Below are positions 1 through 8,269 of a stretch of DNA of 42,179 nucleotides, in pieces. The stretch lies in contig OMVV01000006.1 of assembly GCA_900314585.1 (NCBI GenBank), positions 1 through 42,179 on the forward strand, read 5' to 3'. Under the pieces are notes generated by a model. It searched no databases and had not been told where the DNA came from. It worked only from the letters and a program-made list of their open reading frames with translations. The stretch's first letter is position 1; each line of letters starts with the position of its first letter. A program made the position numbers and the translations under genes. This stretch comes from an uncultured Erysipelotrichaceae bacterium. GTDB taxonomy: Bacteria > Bacillota_I > Bacilli_A > RFN20 > CAG-826.

Positions 1-600
1 TTCTGCTTCGGTACATCCTAAAATATGGGTTTCAATATTTTGTTTGATCGCACCCTCTTGAAGAAGTTTTGCAAATTCTTTTGCTTTTGATAGATATGGT
101 TCTTTCTTTTCAGGAACGCCTACAACTATCCTCGAAGGATAAAGATTATCATATAATGCCTTTCCTTCCCTTAGAAATTCAGGAGAGAAAAGAATCTTAT
201 CGTATTTATGTTCTTTTCTTGCGTTTAATGTATAACCAACCCCAACAGTGGATTTAACAATTATCCAAGCATTAGGATTAACTCTTTTAACTTGTTCAAT
301 AACCGAATCAACAGAAGATGTATCAAACTTGTTTGTCTTAGAATCATAGTTTGTTGGTGTGGCGATAATAACGAGATCAGATTGTTTATATGCGTTATCA
401 CCATCAAGAGTGGCTTCCAAATCTAAAGATTTGTTCGCGAGATAATCTTCAATTTCTTTATCAACGATTGGAGATTTTTTAGAGTTGATTAAATCAACCT
501 TCGCTTTAACGACGTCGACAGCGAAGACTTTGTGGTGTTGTGAGAGGATAATAGCGTTAGATAAACCAACGTACCCTGTTCCTGCTACTGAGATTTTCAT
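1..600 (-). CDS. ugd: UDP-glucose 6-dehydrogenase, N-terminal 200 residues (runs off window)
   Basis: The enzyme oxidises UDP-glucose to UDP-glucuronate with two NAD+, feeding capsule or exopolysaccharide synthesis in the cytoplasm. The minus-strand frame from the ATG at 600 is open to base 1. It begins MKISVAGTGYVGLSNAI, a Rossmann NAD-binding GxGYVG motif at residues 7-12, and later has KSTVGVGYT and FSPEFLREGKALYDN, hallmarks of this family. The C-terminal UDP-binding half lies outside the window. No Shine-Dalgarno sequence precedes the ATG; a TATAAT box ends six bases upstream, suggesting a leaderless mRNA. A broken second copy of its 5' end lies at 5400-5596. Family assignment is firm; pathway role is inferred. 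Confidence 0.93.
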   Translation of the reverse strand, partial: MKISVAGTGYVGLSNAIILSQHHKVFAVDVVKAKVDLINSKKSPIVDKEIEDYLANKSLDLEATLDGDNAYKQSDLVIIATPTNYDSKTNKFDTSSVDSVIEQVKRVNPNAWIIVKSTVGVGYTLNARKEHKYDKILFSPEFLREGKALYDNLYPSRIVVGVPEKKEPYLSKAKEFAKLLQEGAIKQNIETHILGCTEAE

Positions 601-606
601 AACGAT

Positions 607-636
607 ATTATATTAAAGATATAATGGATTTAACAA
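607..636 (-). promoter_or_regulatory. Promoter of ugd, probably leaderless
   Basis: On the minus strand a TTGTTA -35 (631-636) is followed by an 18-base spacer and a perfect TATAAT -10 (607-612). Only six bases separate the -10 from the ATG at 600, so transcription should begin at or next to the start codon. Confidence 0.6.
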
Positions 637-810
637 TAAATATATCAAAGAAATGTCTTTCGCTTACTGTATAAATACCAAAATTATTTTTGAAATAAAA
701 CTTTCCGGCCGAATAAATACCATTAGTGCATTTAACCACGAATACATAGGCATCCAAATATGGCGCTTATTAACTGTTTATCATCTAGTAATGCACAACA
801 AAAATACATG

Positions 811-1013
811 GTAAGCATCTTTAATAGTATTATTGAATTATCTTTTCACCAAACATCATCTAAATGGGGTGAGGTTTTTGGAGATTACACCTAGACAATG
901 CAATTGTTGATCATTTAGTTCATCACTCTTACATCATTAAGATAACAGGCCAATCTTATCGAATTAAAGGAAAACTGCTATATGATGAGGACGGTGATGA
1001 AGGAAGCCGATAA
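811..1013 (+). pseudogene. Remnant of IS21-family helper ATPase (IstB), C-terminal end
   Basis: A frame reading SIIELSFHQTSSKWGEVFGD (826-885) is followed, after a frameshift near 890, by LDNAIVDHLVHHSYIIKITG and QSYRIKGK up to a TAA at 1011-1013. This is the recognisable C-terminus of IstB, the AAA+ partner of IS21 transposases (WGEVFGD, then DRLLHHSH-like, then GxSYR). The Walker motifs and the transposase gene are absent, so it is a dead fragment. It lies between ugd and the KAP NTPase gene and marks old transposition in this accessory region. Confidence 0.75.
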
Positions 1014-1060
1014 ATACTGCATTTTCGTCCGATGAAAAATCACATTTTTTAATTAACAAT

Positions 1061-1228
1061 TACAAAAAGATAAATTTTGTTTATCAAATGATGGGTGATA
1101 GCAAATTTGGTAAATACTTAGGTGTGTTATTAACTGATCGAGCACCAGAATTTAATGACTATCACAGGATTGAATTTGATAATGAAATTTCTTCTGGTAA
1201 CCTTTCAACATTACCCCCCAATAAATAA
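1061..1228 (+). pseudogene. Remnant of an IS30-like transposase, internal fragment
   Basis: A short frame reads FVYQMMGDSKFGKYLGVLLT, then DRAPEFNDYHRIEFDNE, before diverging and stopping at 1226-1228. The LLTDRxPEF and IEFDNE strings resemble the second catalytic Asp region and the following stretch of IS30-type DDE transposases. Neither N-terminal HTH nor the rest of the catalytic core is present. It lies directly behind the IstB scrap, so two unrelated dead elements are juxtaposed. IS30 membership is by recognition of short motifs only. Confidence 0.55.
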
Positions 1229-1236
1229 ACTTATTA

Positions 1237-3813
1237 TTATAATGTTTCCGGTTTTTCAAAATATAACCACAAATTAACGGGGTCACCAGTATAACTGATT
1301 TCAGAACGTTGAAGGTCTCTGTCATTTATCAGCTGATAAACAAGCCTATTTATTATTTCATCTCCCTCAGAACTTATTGAAGCGGAATCCACCAATTGCT
1401 TAACTTCATCCAAGGTATAAAAGTTCTCAAGATTTTTCTTTTCTAAAGATAAAATATGAGGTTCCCTCTCGTTGGAGCTAGTCCCTTGCGCAATGAATTC
1501 GTTTAAAAAGCAATATATATTTGAGGAATCAATACAATTTAAAATATATTTCTTCAATTGCTCAAAATCGGTTTTGTCTCTAAGCCTCCACAAAATACCC
1601 CTTCTATAGTAATCGGCTTTGAAAACATTAATACTCCTGGTTATAACATGTTCAACCATTTCTTCCCACACTTCATTAATATGGGTCGATAAATCCTGGC
1701 CAGTTTGATTATATTTAATACTAGCGTCATTCCAATAACTAATTGCAGAAAGGAGGGTAATATATTCGATTTTGTTTCTGAACGAATTAATAAAATCAAC
1801 GGCTTCTTTTCCACCAATCTTAATCAATAACTTATCAATAATAATGGCTGCTCTAGTTTTGGCCGACAATGAAAAACCAATATAAGTATCATCGAATGCA
1901 TAGTATTTGCTTCTAAAGTAAGAAAGAATCCACATGAGTTGTTCTTTGATATTGATTGTATCGATAATATCTTCAATAATTTTAAACAACTCGACATGAT
2001 CGCCCGTTACGTAGGAATGCAATAAAATATTTAAAGAAGAATACATTTTTTCTTGGCTCTCAGTGGTAGAAAGGGCTGTTTCAACTTGGTTATATGCACC
2101 TAAAAAATCGGCATCTACATCCTTTATGTATTGTTCAAAGAATTTACCAGAATAAATCCTATGTTGCTTTGTGGCAAGACTTTCTTCGTTTGAGCTTAAA
2201 GAACCATATTCTGTTAACGATTGGGGAAACAATCTTTCAATAAGTTCTCTGTTTTTCCAAAAGCGAGCCCCATACTTAAAATTGTCGTTAATCAATTTGT
2301 TTCTTTTTTCAATTCTTTCCTTTTGATCAAAATAAAAATAATAGTCTCTCACATAATTTGTGTGAGCGGTAGCAAACATATCGGCATGTTCTAAAATAAA
2401 TGAATATAATTGATTATTAGATTCCTTAATAATATTGATAGCAAAGTAATCGATAAAATTAAGAGAGAAACTGTCATCTGAAATTTTGATAAATGCCTTA
2501 TTTAGAGAAAGAATTAAGGATCTAACATTATGTATGTTTTTCAACGATGCTTTCAAAATTTCATTATCATTATCACTAAGCTTTTCGAGGCTCAATTCTG
2601 GCTTATATTTGTTTAAATAATTACTAAGAGCAGTGTGGGCAACTTTATAAATCTTATTTGGAGATGGTTCATCAATAAACACTTTAACATCAACTATTTT
2701 ATCTAAATAATTGCAAGGATAAGTATCGTTAATAATTCTTTCAACGTATTCTTCGTCATAAAGACAAACGAAAGTGATGTTATTGATATCTAAAATATCA
2801 CCCACAGCTTTGTAGACATAGCGCATTTCTTCCTTTGTGAGTCTATCGATATTGTCTATCACAAAAATAATGTGCTTATTGTTAGCCACAAGATATTCGT
2901 TGATAACATTGATAATAGTTTTATCATTTTGATTCGCTGTTATGGCTTTAGTAAAATTCAAGCGGGAATCGCTCAAGAAAATGCCGACATAGCGAATAAT
3001 GGCAGAATTGATAACGCTATCATTAACACCTATATCCAAAGATTCGTAAATTTGGTTTATTAAACCAACAAGAAATGCTCTTTCGTCAGAGTACTTCCAA
3101 GCACTAAATGAATCACAAATTATAATTGACTTATCTTCCTTTTCTTTAATTCTTTTCAAAGCATTGTTGAGATATGTGGTTTTACCAATTCCCCATCTCC
3201 CAATTATGCCAACAACCACTTTGCCATTGGCGTTACGCTTCAAAAGAGCGCTATATATCTCGTTAACTATTGCTTTTCGATTAAACAAATCTAGATTTAT
3301 GGCTTCATCACATATTATTGCATCGTTGATACTAGTCGGAAGATTGTTATTAACAAAATCTATTAAATGGTATGTACAATAGTTTGATTGAATTATTTTT
3401 CTAGTATAAAAGAGCCTAAAAATAGATAAGCAAAGAAAACATGTAGCTAGTGAAAAAGCAACAATCGAAGGTATCCATTTTATTTTTACTGCCACGTTAT
3501 TAAATAAAAAGGAAATATCTGGAATACAAATAACACCATAGATAAGAAATACAAAAATCAAAGAAAAGAAATGGACATCTACAACATTTCTCCCTTTGCT
3601 GAGGAAATTCCTAATAGGATGAACATAGTAGAAATACATAGCAGTGGCAATCAAGAAAGCAACGATGGTAAGCGCAAGCCAAAGCCAATGATTAATTAAC
3701 TCGAATAAAGCACCAATTCCAATCAAAACAGCAATAATAACAACCGATAGAGCAACAATGCTGCCGAGTGGTTTAAAAACTAAAATATTCCTTTTGCTTT
3801 TTGAATTATCCAT
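1237..3813 (-). CDS. Membrane-anchored KAP-family P-loop NTPase (putative defence protein)
   Basis: 858 residues. Four hydrophobic segments (about 10-37, 42-63, 80-97, 112-135) precede a P-loop NTPase domain with Walker A GRWGIGKTT (about 204-212) and Walker B HIIFVIDNIDRL (about 313-324). This arrangement matches KAP NTPases, whose members include PifA of plasmid F, which excludes phage T7. The C-terminal 500 residues are helical and unrecognised and could be a sensor or effector. It lies alone on the minus strand, back to back with a nuclease-like gene at 4168, in a region of dead IS elements. No Shine-Dalgarno is seen; a TATAAA box ends seven bases before the ATG. KAP assignment is good; an antiphage role is inference. 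Confidence 0.82.
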   Translation of the reverse strand: MDNSKSKRNILVFKPLGSIVALSVVIIAVLIGIGALFELINHWLWLALTIVAFLIATAMYFYYVHPIRNFLSKGRNVVDVHFFSLIFVFLIYGVICIPDISFLFNNVAVKIKWIPSIVAFSLATCFLCLSIFRLFYTRKIIQSNYCTYHLIDFVNNNLPTSINDAIICDEAINLDLFNRKAIVNEIYSALLKRNANGKVVVGIIGRWGIGKTTYLNNALKRIKEKEDKSIIICDSFSAWKYSDERAFLVGLINQIYESLDIGVNDSVINSAIIRYVGIFLSDSRLNFTKAITANQNDKTIINVINEYLVANNKHIIFVIDNIDRLTKEEMRYVYKAVGDILDINNITFVCLYDEEYVERIINDTYPCNYLDKIVDVKVFIDEPSPNKIYKVAHTALSNYLNKYKPELSLEKLSDNDNEILKASLKNIHNVRSLILSLNKAFIKISDDSFSLNFIDYFAINIIKESNNQLYSFILEHADMFATAHTNYVRDYYFYFDQKERIEKRNKLINDNFKYGARFWKNRELIERLFPQSLTEYGSLSSNEESLATKQHRIYSGKFFEQYIKDVDADFLGAYNQVETALSTTESQEKMYSSLNILLHSYVTGDHVELFKIIEDIIDTINIKEQLMWILSYFRSKYYAFDDTYIGFSLSAKTRAAIIIDKLLIKIGGKEAVDFINSFRNKIEYITLLSAISYWNDASIKYNQTGQDLSTHINEVWEEMVEHVITRSINVFKADYYRRGILWRLRDKTDFEQLKKYILNCIDSSNIYCFLNEFIAQGTSSNEREPHILSLEKKNLENFYTLDEVKQLVDSASISSEGDEIINRLVYQLINDRDLQRSEISYTGDPVNLWLYFEKPETL

Positions 3814-3820
3814 ATTTTAT

Positions 3821-3846
3821 TTTATAGTATTATTTGCCATTGCAAA
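3821..3846 (-). promoter_or_regulatory. Start region of the KAP gene: leaderless -10 box and small palindrome
   Basis: On the minus strand TATAAA (3821-3826) ends seven bases before the KAP ATG at 3813. Just upstream, TTTGC-CATT-GCAAA (3833-3846) is a perfect five-base inverted repeat placed where a regulator could block RNA polymerase. No convincing -35 was found. Confidence 0.4.
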
Positions 3847-3879
3847 CTTCAATTAAAAACGCAAAGTTGTCTTTAACGT

Positions 3880-3935
3880 ACTGTAACAATCCCTATTTAT
3901 TTTTTGCTACAAATTATTCCGACTGTAACAATCCC
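3880..3935. repeat. Two 14-base direct repeats between the KAP and nuclease-like genes
   Basis: ACTGTAACAATCCC occurs at 3880-3893 and again at 3922-3935, exactly 42 bases apart (about four helical turns). CCCAACTTT at 3933-3941 is also matched by an inverted copy AAAGTTGGG at 4081-4089. The rest of the 354-base gap (3814-4167) shows no gene. The spacing would suit binding of a shared regulator to one DNA face, which is speculative. Confidence 0.5.
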
Positions 3936-4152
3936 AACTTTTTAGCTATTTCAAATGGTTCCAGTGGGCTCAGTCCAATATCGCAATTATTCTACAAAAT
4001 TCTGTGTAATACTACTAGGTGATAAAATGTGCTAGCAGCTTTTGAAATCACGCACCTTAACTACGAATAACGAACTATACAAAGTTGGGCTGCCAGTTTT
4101 AAATCCAACAAGGAAAAACTAAACTTTATACTCAATTTGGAATATTGATTAG

Positions 4153-4161
4153 TGCTAAAAT
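4153..4161 (+). promoter_or_regulatory. Extended -10 promoter of the nuclease-like gene, leaderless
   Basis: TG-C-TAAAAT (4153-4161) forms an extended -10 element ending six bases before the ATG at 4168. No -35 of quality and no Shine-Dalgarno sequence is present. Confidence 0.45.
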
Positions 4162-4167
4162 AAATTA

Positions 4168-5025
4168 ATGGCAAACAAACATAAAGATTGGGAACAATAC
4201 GAGAGTGTGGTAAAAAGAGTTTTGCGATCACCACAATTGTCGTTCGAAATTGAGCCTAATCTTTTTATTAACTTTTCTAATTCAAATACATCAAAGAAAA
4301 AGGTGTTTGGAGCAAGTGTTGATGGTGATCCAATAAAGCACCAGATTGATGTCCAGCTATTTTCAAAAGCTCATCCTGCAATTCTATACGGAGAGTGCAA
4401 ATTTCATAAGAATCCAGTAGAAAAAAGCGAAATATCTGCATTTATTAAAGTTATTGAAAACATACAAGAATATGAATCTGCTGGGAAAGCAAGAAAAATA
4501 ATACCTGTATTTGTAAGTAACTCAGATTTTCAATACGGAGCAAAACAAATGCTTGATTACTATGATTTTTATTATTTTAAGTTTTCGTTAAGACAGGCAC
4601 CTGTTTTTAAGCAACAAGACATAATCATAGTTTCATATTTCTCTAATGGAAAGTGGCATAAATACGACAAGAGTGTGCACTTCTACAATTCTAGAAGCGG
4701 AACATCTGAAAACTTAGAATTATACATTAATGGGTTTTGGTCATATCGCCTTAAAGAATCAAATAAATGGTTTATTCAAAGTGAATGTATTAAGAATTGC
4801 GAATATATAATTAGTGCTAGCGACCCTAAAGAAAGTATTGCTCCGTTTATAGATAATGAAATACAAGTTAACGAAAAAGTGACTAAAATAATCTTTAAAT
4901 ATAAACACAGAAAAAGACCCACTAAAATTGAAAATCCCGAGATTGGAGAATTATATACAGGAAAACATTATGTTGTGTATAAGAATTTGCAAATCGTTGA
5001 ATTCAAAGATCAACATGAGTTTTAG
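4168..5025 (+). CDS. PD-(D/E)XK (Mrr-like) nuclease-domain protein
   Basis: 285 residues. Residues 8-20 (WEQYESVVKRVL) resemble the first helix of restriction-endonuclease-like folds. A strand ending in D61 (HQIDVQLF) and the E-C-K motif GECKF (E76, K78), followed by a helix (about 85-100), form a D-x14-ExK nuclease signature as in Mrr_cat-type enzymes. These residues would bind Mg2+ and cut DNA. The C-terminal 150 residues are unrecognised, with many aromatic residues. The gene is divergent from the KAP NTPase, 354 bases away, and its 3' end touches a truncated glycosyltransferase, suggesting the pair arrived together. Nuclease fold is well supported; substrate and partner are unknown. Confidence 0.75.
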   Translation: MANKHKDWEQYESVVKRVLRSPQLSFEIEPNLFINFSNSNTSKKKVFGASVDGDPIKHQIDVQLFSKAHPAILYGECKFHKNPVEKSEISAFIKVIENIQEYESAGKARKIIPVFVSNSDFQYGAKQMLDYYDFYYFKFSLRQAPVFKQQDIIIVSYFSNGKWHKYDKSVHFYNSRSGTSENLELYINGFWSYRLKESNKWFIQSECIKNCEYIISASDPKESIAPFIDNEIQVNEKVTKIIFKYKHRKRPTKIENPEIGELYTGKHYVVYKNLQIVEFKDQHEF

Positions 5026-5395
5026 TGCGCTTACTATATAAAGCATATCTAAATACATATATCCAACTCTTCAACCAATTAAATCCTTGTGATTCATGAT
5101 ATACACGATACATGGATTTAACTAATTTAGATTTATTAGAGTTCTTACTATTAGAGTGAATAACATAAGTCGCTAAAACATTATGATTGCCTTTAGCCAC
5201 TATTTCTCTTTTTAATATTGTTAACCAGAAGATATAGTCTTCATGACGGTTATATGTTTCATCAAAATATAAATCACCTATAACGCTTCTATCATACATA
5301 GTGGTTAAACAAGATAAAGGATTACCTTTTAAAGCTTTTTTGTAATCAGTTTCATCAGGTACATAGAAATCAGTACATGTATGTTCTGCTTGTCT
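5003..5395 (-). pseudogene. Glycosyltransferase family 2 fragment, truncated at both ends
   Basis: The minus-strand frame reads AEHTCTDFYVPDETDYKKAL, then KGNPLSCLTTMYDRSVIGDL and YFDETYNRHEDYIFWLTILK, the middle and C-terminal half of a GT-A glycosyltransferase (the ED-W region). It continues to a stop at 5003 inside the converging nuclease-like gene. The N-terminal nucleotide-binding part is missing and is replaced upstream by a ugd fragment, so no functional enzyme can be made. It is a scar of the polysaccharide locus that ugd belongs to. The Met at 5299 is only an internal residue of the old protein. Confidence 0.75.
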
Positions 5396-5399
5396 TCAA

Positions 5400-5596
5400 T
5401 ATCCTGCTAGCAGTTAGATCTAATTTCTTAGTCGCTAAATATTCTTCAATCTCTTTATCAACAATTGGAGATTTTTAGAGTTGATCAAATCAACCTTCGC
5501 TTTAACGACGTCAACAGCGAATACTTTATGATGTTGTGAGAGGATAATAGCGTTAGATAAACCAACGTAACCTGTGTCTGCTACTGAGATTTTCAT
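5400..5596 (-). pseudogene. Broken second copy of the ugd 5' end
   Basis: From the ATG at 5596 the minus strand closely parallels the first ~200 bases of the ugd gene at 1-600 (start, Rossmann motif, EIE-YLA region). A one-base loss in a T run near 5475 (five T here, six in the intact copy) shifts the frame, and similarity stops near 5400-5410, where it joins the glycosyltransferase fragment. Sequence upstream of the ATG is not shared. It is therefore a direct partial duplication flanking the 601-5400 cassette. Confidence 0.85.
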
Positions 5597-5754
5597 AAGA
5601 ACTTTCCTATAAACATAAATTTTATTGTTAACATAATTTACTTATCCACACCAGTGTGTAATATACATTAGCAAACGTCACAAGAAATATAAAAGCAGAG
5701 GTGATTTTAATCGCGTTTAAGTAATGGTTGAAATTGTTATAATAATTAAAAACT

Positions 5755-7488
5755 TCAATGTTGTTTTTCGTATTTTACAAATTTTTTAATTATATAATTA
5801 TTATTCAAAATAATATTCATTGTAACGTCCGCTTGGGAAACCGTTTTGTCTATTTCATCAATTTTTAGAATATCCATATTGTTTTTGTATTTTCGCTTTT
5901 CGGTTGATACCAAAAAGAAGGTGTGTCTTAAATCGTTCTTTTCTTTTAGTTTAGCAAAAACACTATATGCGATTTCACCTCGCCCGCTATCACGATCTAT
6001 TCTTTGATCTAGCATATTAAAAAATAAGTCAATCGATAAAACCAGATAATTTCTCAAGCGATAAAACTGTAACGATTTGAAAGCGCTCAATTTGCTTTCG
6101 TGGACATATTCGTTTCTCAACATATATATTCTAGTAATATCGATTGATACTCTTTGCTCAATTGCATCATAATACTTTTTGAGATTGCTTATTGTTTGTA
6201 CTTTATTTTTTGCTTTTAAAAGCTCTCTTTTGTAAAACAAAGATTTTGCATTTTGAGCAAGTTTCTCAACTTCACAAAATGGCTTTTCGACAAAATCTTC
6301 AGCCAGCATTTCCTTTCTTCCAAATGCATTCTTAAGGATAAATGTCAGTTTATTGATAATAATTTTCGACGAGATAAAAGATGGTAATAACATTTTAACT
6401 GCTTTATACCCAGATGTTGTCTCGTTTAATGAATATAATGACTCTAAAGCGATCCAAGAATCGACATACGAAGAAGAATTGATCGAATCGTTATTTTTTT
6501 CAGAATAGCCAATTATATTTAATATTTTATGATATAAATTTCTATCTAACTCATAAAGTTTGTTCAAATTATTAATACTATTATTCATAAACTTGGCATA
6601 CGGATTAACTCCTTTATACTTATTTATTTCGGAAAACGGCAAATAAACCTCTTTAATCTTTAAAAGATGCTTGCAGCCAATATCAATCAAAATATTTTCT
6701 TCAAAATCGTAATCGATTTCAGAGCGTGTGTAGAGTTTTATTGTGTTGAAGATTGAATCTATTCGAATCATGTGCGACGTTATTACACGGTAGTAATCAA
6801 TCGAACCGTTTTCATAAATGTGAAGATAATGAATTCCTTTGTTCGAAATAATTTCTTGATTATTCTGCTTAAAAACATCTTTGTTTATTGACTTATAATT
6901 CTTTACTGGAAGATATATGTCGTAAGAAATGGTGATTCTACTAACGAAAAATTCTAGAAACGACTCAAATGTTTTGAAATTACCGCTTTCGTACCATTCT
7001 ATAGTTTTATGAATAAACCTAATATCTATATCACGAGCTAGACACTCATTTAAAAACAGCTCTATCAAAACATCTAAATATTCGTAATCCAGTATAGTTG
7101 ATTGACTCAAAGCTGATAATTCGTCCTTTATTTTATGAAAATATTTATGCGCCAGTTGGCCACGTAAATGCACCAAAGTTGTAATGGTGTCTTTTTTATC
7201 GAATGATTTTCCTTCAGACATCTCTTTTAAAAGTAGCAATAATTGAGAGAAAGATAATGAGTCTATGCTTTTGAGTATCTTGTCATTTTCTAAAAATTTA
7301 TAAAACCACTTAGACAGTTCCAAAACATAATTGTTTTTGATATTTTCCTCAAGCTGATTCTCTAAAGCGATTTTTAATTCATTAATACAATATGTAAAGC
7401 AATCGTTACTAGGCATACAAAAATAACAACCTTCTATGTCTGTATCACATCGCAGTTTTGTAAAAAAATACTGTTCGAATTCTGTCAT
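5755..7488 (-). CDS. HEPN-domain protein with Cys-rich N-terminus (putative RNase/defence)
   Basis: 577 residues, soluble. The C-terminal third has DSWIALESLY (about 343-352) and RNEYVHES with R458-x4-H463, the catalytic pattern of HEPN ribonucleases; the layout resembles the Apea-type HEPN group found in defence contexts. The N-terminus carries clustered cysteines (C14, C21, C24, C30, C34), which might bind a metal. The middle is unrecognised. The start is fixed by AAGGAGG nine bases before the ATG. The gene follows a DNA glycosylase by 48 bases on the same strand and may be cotranscribed. HEPN call is moderate to good; RNA cleavage and antiphage action are inferred. Confidence 0.7.
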   Translation of the reverse strand: MTEFEQYFFTKLRCDTDIEGCYFCMPSNDCFTYCINELKIALENQLEENIKNNYVLELSKWFYKFLENDKILKSIDSLSFSQLLLLLKEMSEGKSFDKKDTITTLVHLRGQLAHKYFHKIKDELSALSQSTILDYEYLDVLIELFLNECLARDIDIRFIHKTIEWYESGNFKTFESFLEFFVSRITISYDIYLPVKNYKSINKDVFKQNNQEIISNKGIHYLHIYENGSIDYYRVITSHMIRIDSIFNTIKLYTRSEIDYDFEENILIDIGCKHLLKIKEVYLPFSEINKYKGVNPYAKFMNNSINNLNKLYELDRNLYHKILNIIGYSEKNNDSINSSSYVDSWIALESLYSLNETTSGYKAVKMLLPSFISSKIIINKLTFILKNAFGRKEMLAEDFVEKPFCEVEKLAQNAKSLFYKRELLKAKNKVQTISNLKKYYDAIEQRVSIDITRIYMLRNEYVHESKLSAFKSLQFYRLRNYLVLSIDLFFNMLDQRIDRDSGRGEIAYSVFAKLKEKNDLRHTFFLVSTEKRKYKNNMDILKIDEIDKTVSQADVTMNIILNNNYIIKKFVKYEKQH

Positions 7489-7536
7489 GGTATATCCTCC
7501 TTATCATTCAGTAAAAATAAGCACAACAAAATGACA

Positions 7537-8118
7537 TTATTTTTGTTCAGAATAATTATATTCTAAAAGAGAATAGACTCTTTTTCTACTTTTGTTTGAG
7601 AGTTTATAAACAAGCATTGAGTCAATTTTAAAGAAAATCTTAATTAGAATTATATATTCATCCACTAAATCATCAACACTCATCTTCGCATTCGCTGGTG
7701 AGGTTGATGGAAGATATATAACCGGAATATTAACTTTATCTAAAAGATACTTATCAAAAAGTGATGCAGCTTTCTTACCAGTTATGCCAATCACTTTGAT
7801 GTTTGGATATCTTTTCAAAATGCGAACAATATCAACTGGAATAACATTCTTAATTGATGCGTCTTCACTGCTATGAATATCGCATTCCTCCACCACATCA
7901 TATAAAGCGATCTTATGTTTGATTAAAAACTGTTTTCTTTCTTCTATTGAAGAAGGGGCGGGTTCATCAAATAACTTCGCTAAGACAGGAAAGAAACGAT
8001 TTTGTTTATGCGAATAATAAAAACCATATTCCCTAGACTTAATACTTGGAAATGAACCGAGAATCAATATCTTTGAATCATCATGAATGAATATTTCTAA
8101 TTGATGAGTTAAATGCAT
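7537..8118 (-). CDS. Hypoxanthine (deoxyinosine)-DNA glycosylase, UDG superfamily
   Basis: About 193 residues from the ATG at 8118. This small enzyme family removes deaminated bases such as hypoxanthine from DNA, starting base-excision repair. The sequence has ILILGSFPSIKSREYGFYYS and KQNRFFPVLAKLF near the N-terminus and LPSTSPANA near the C-terminus, matching the UDG-family motifs of this group. A longer frame from a TTG at 8157 exists, but it would read through a terminator-like hairpin (8128-8147), so the ATG is preferred although its Shine-Dalgarno is poor. It lies between the tRNA cluster and the HEPN gene. Family is firm; preferred base is from family knowledge. Confidence 0.85.
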   Translation of the reverse strand: MHLTHQLEIFIHDDSKILILGSFPSIKSREYGFYYSHKQNRFFPVLAKLFDEPAPSSIEERKQFLIKHKIALYDVVEECDIHSSEDASIKNVIPVDIVRILKRYPNIKVIGITGKKAASLFDKYLLDKVNIPVIYLPSTSPANAKMSVDDLVDEYIILIKIFFKIDSMLVYKLSNKSRKRVYSLLEYNYSEQK

Positions 8119-8127
8119 AAGTTTTAT

Positions 8128-8147
8128 AAAAGCATCCCTAAGGATGC
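8128..8147 (-). terminator. Short intrinsic terminator after the tRNA cluster
   Basis: On the minus strand GCATCC-TTAG-GGATGC (six-base-pair stem) is followed by TTTTAT. It sits between tRNA-Leu and the glycosylase ATG at 8118, so it could end tRNA transcription or attenuate the glycosylase gene. Confidence 0.5.
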
Positions 8148-8179
8148 GATCTATCAAGAATGGGGGAAATTCAACAAAC

Positions 8180-8264
8180 TGGTGGAGATAACAGGACTTG
8201 AACCTGCACGGATTGCTCCACTAGATCCTAAGTCTAGCGCGTCTGCCAGTTTCGCCATATCTCC
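8180..8264 (-). tRNA. tRNA-Leu (anticodon TAG)
   Basis: An 85-base gene with acceptor stem GGAGATA/TATCTCC, encoded CCA end, a long variable arm as expected for Leu, T-loop GGTTCAAGTCC and anticodon loop CTTAGGA. It reads CUN codons. Confidence 0.95.
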
Positions 8265-8269
8265 ATAAA

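Noticed and set aside
5003-5299. A 98-residue gene starting at the Met at 5299
   Set aside because: The frame continues upstream to about 5395 with glycosyltransferase similarity; it is a truncated fragment, not a gene with its own start.
8119-8157. N-terminal extension of the glycosylase from a TTG at 8157
   Set aside because: It reads through a terminator-like hairpin and has no ribosome site; the family usually starts near the ATG at 8118.
8180-8264. tRNA-Leu 3' end as an attachment site for an integrated element covering 1-8 kb
   Set aside because: No second copy of the tRNA 3' sequence and no integrase gene is visible in the window.
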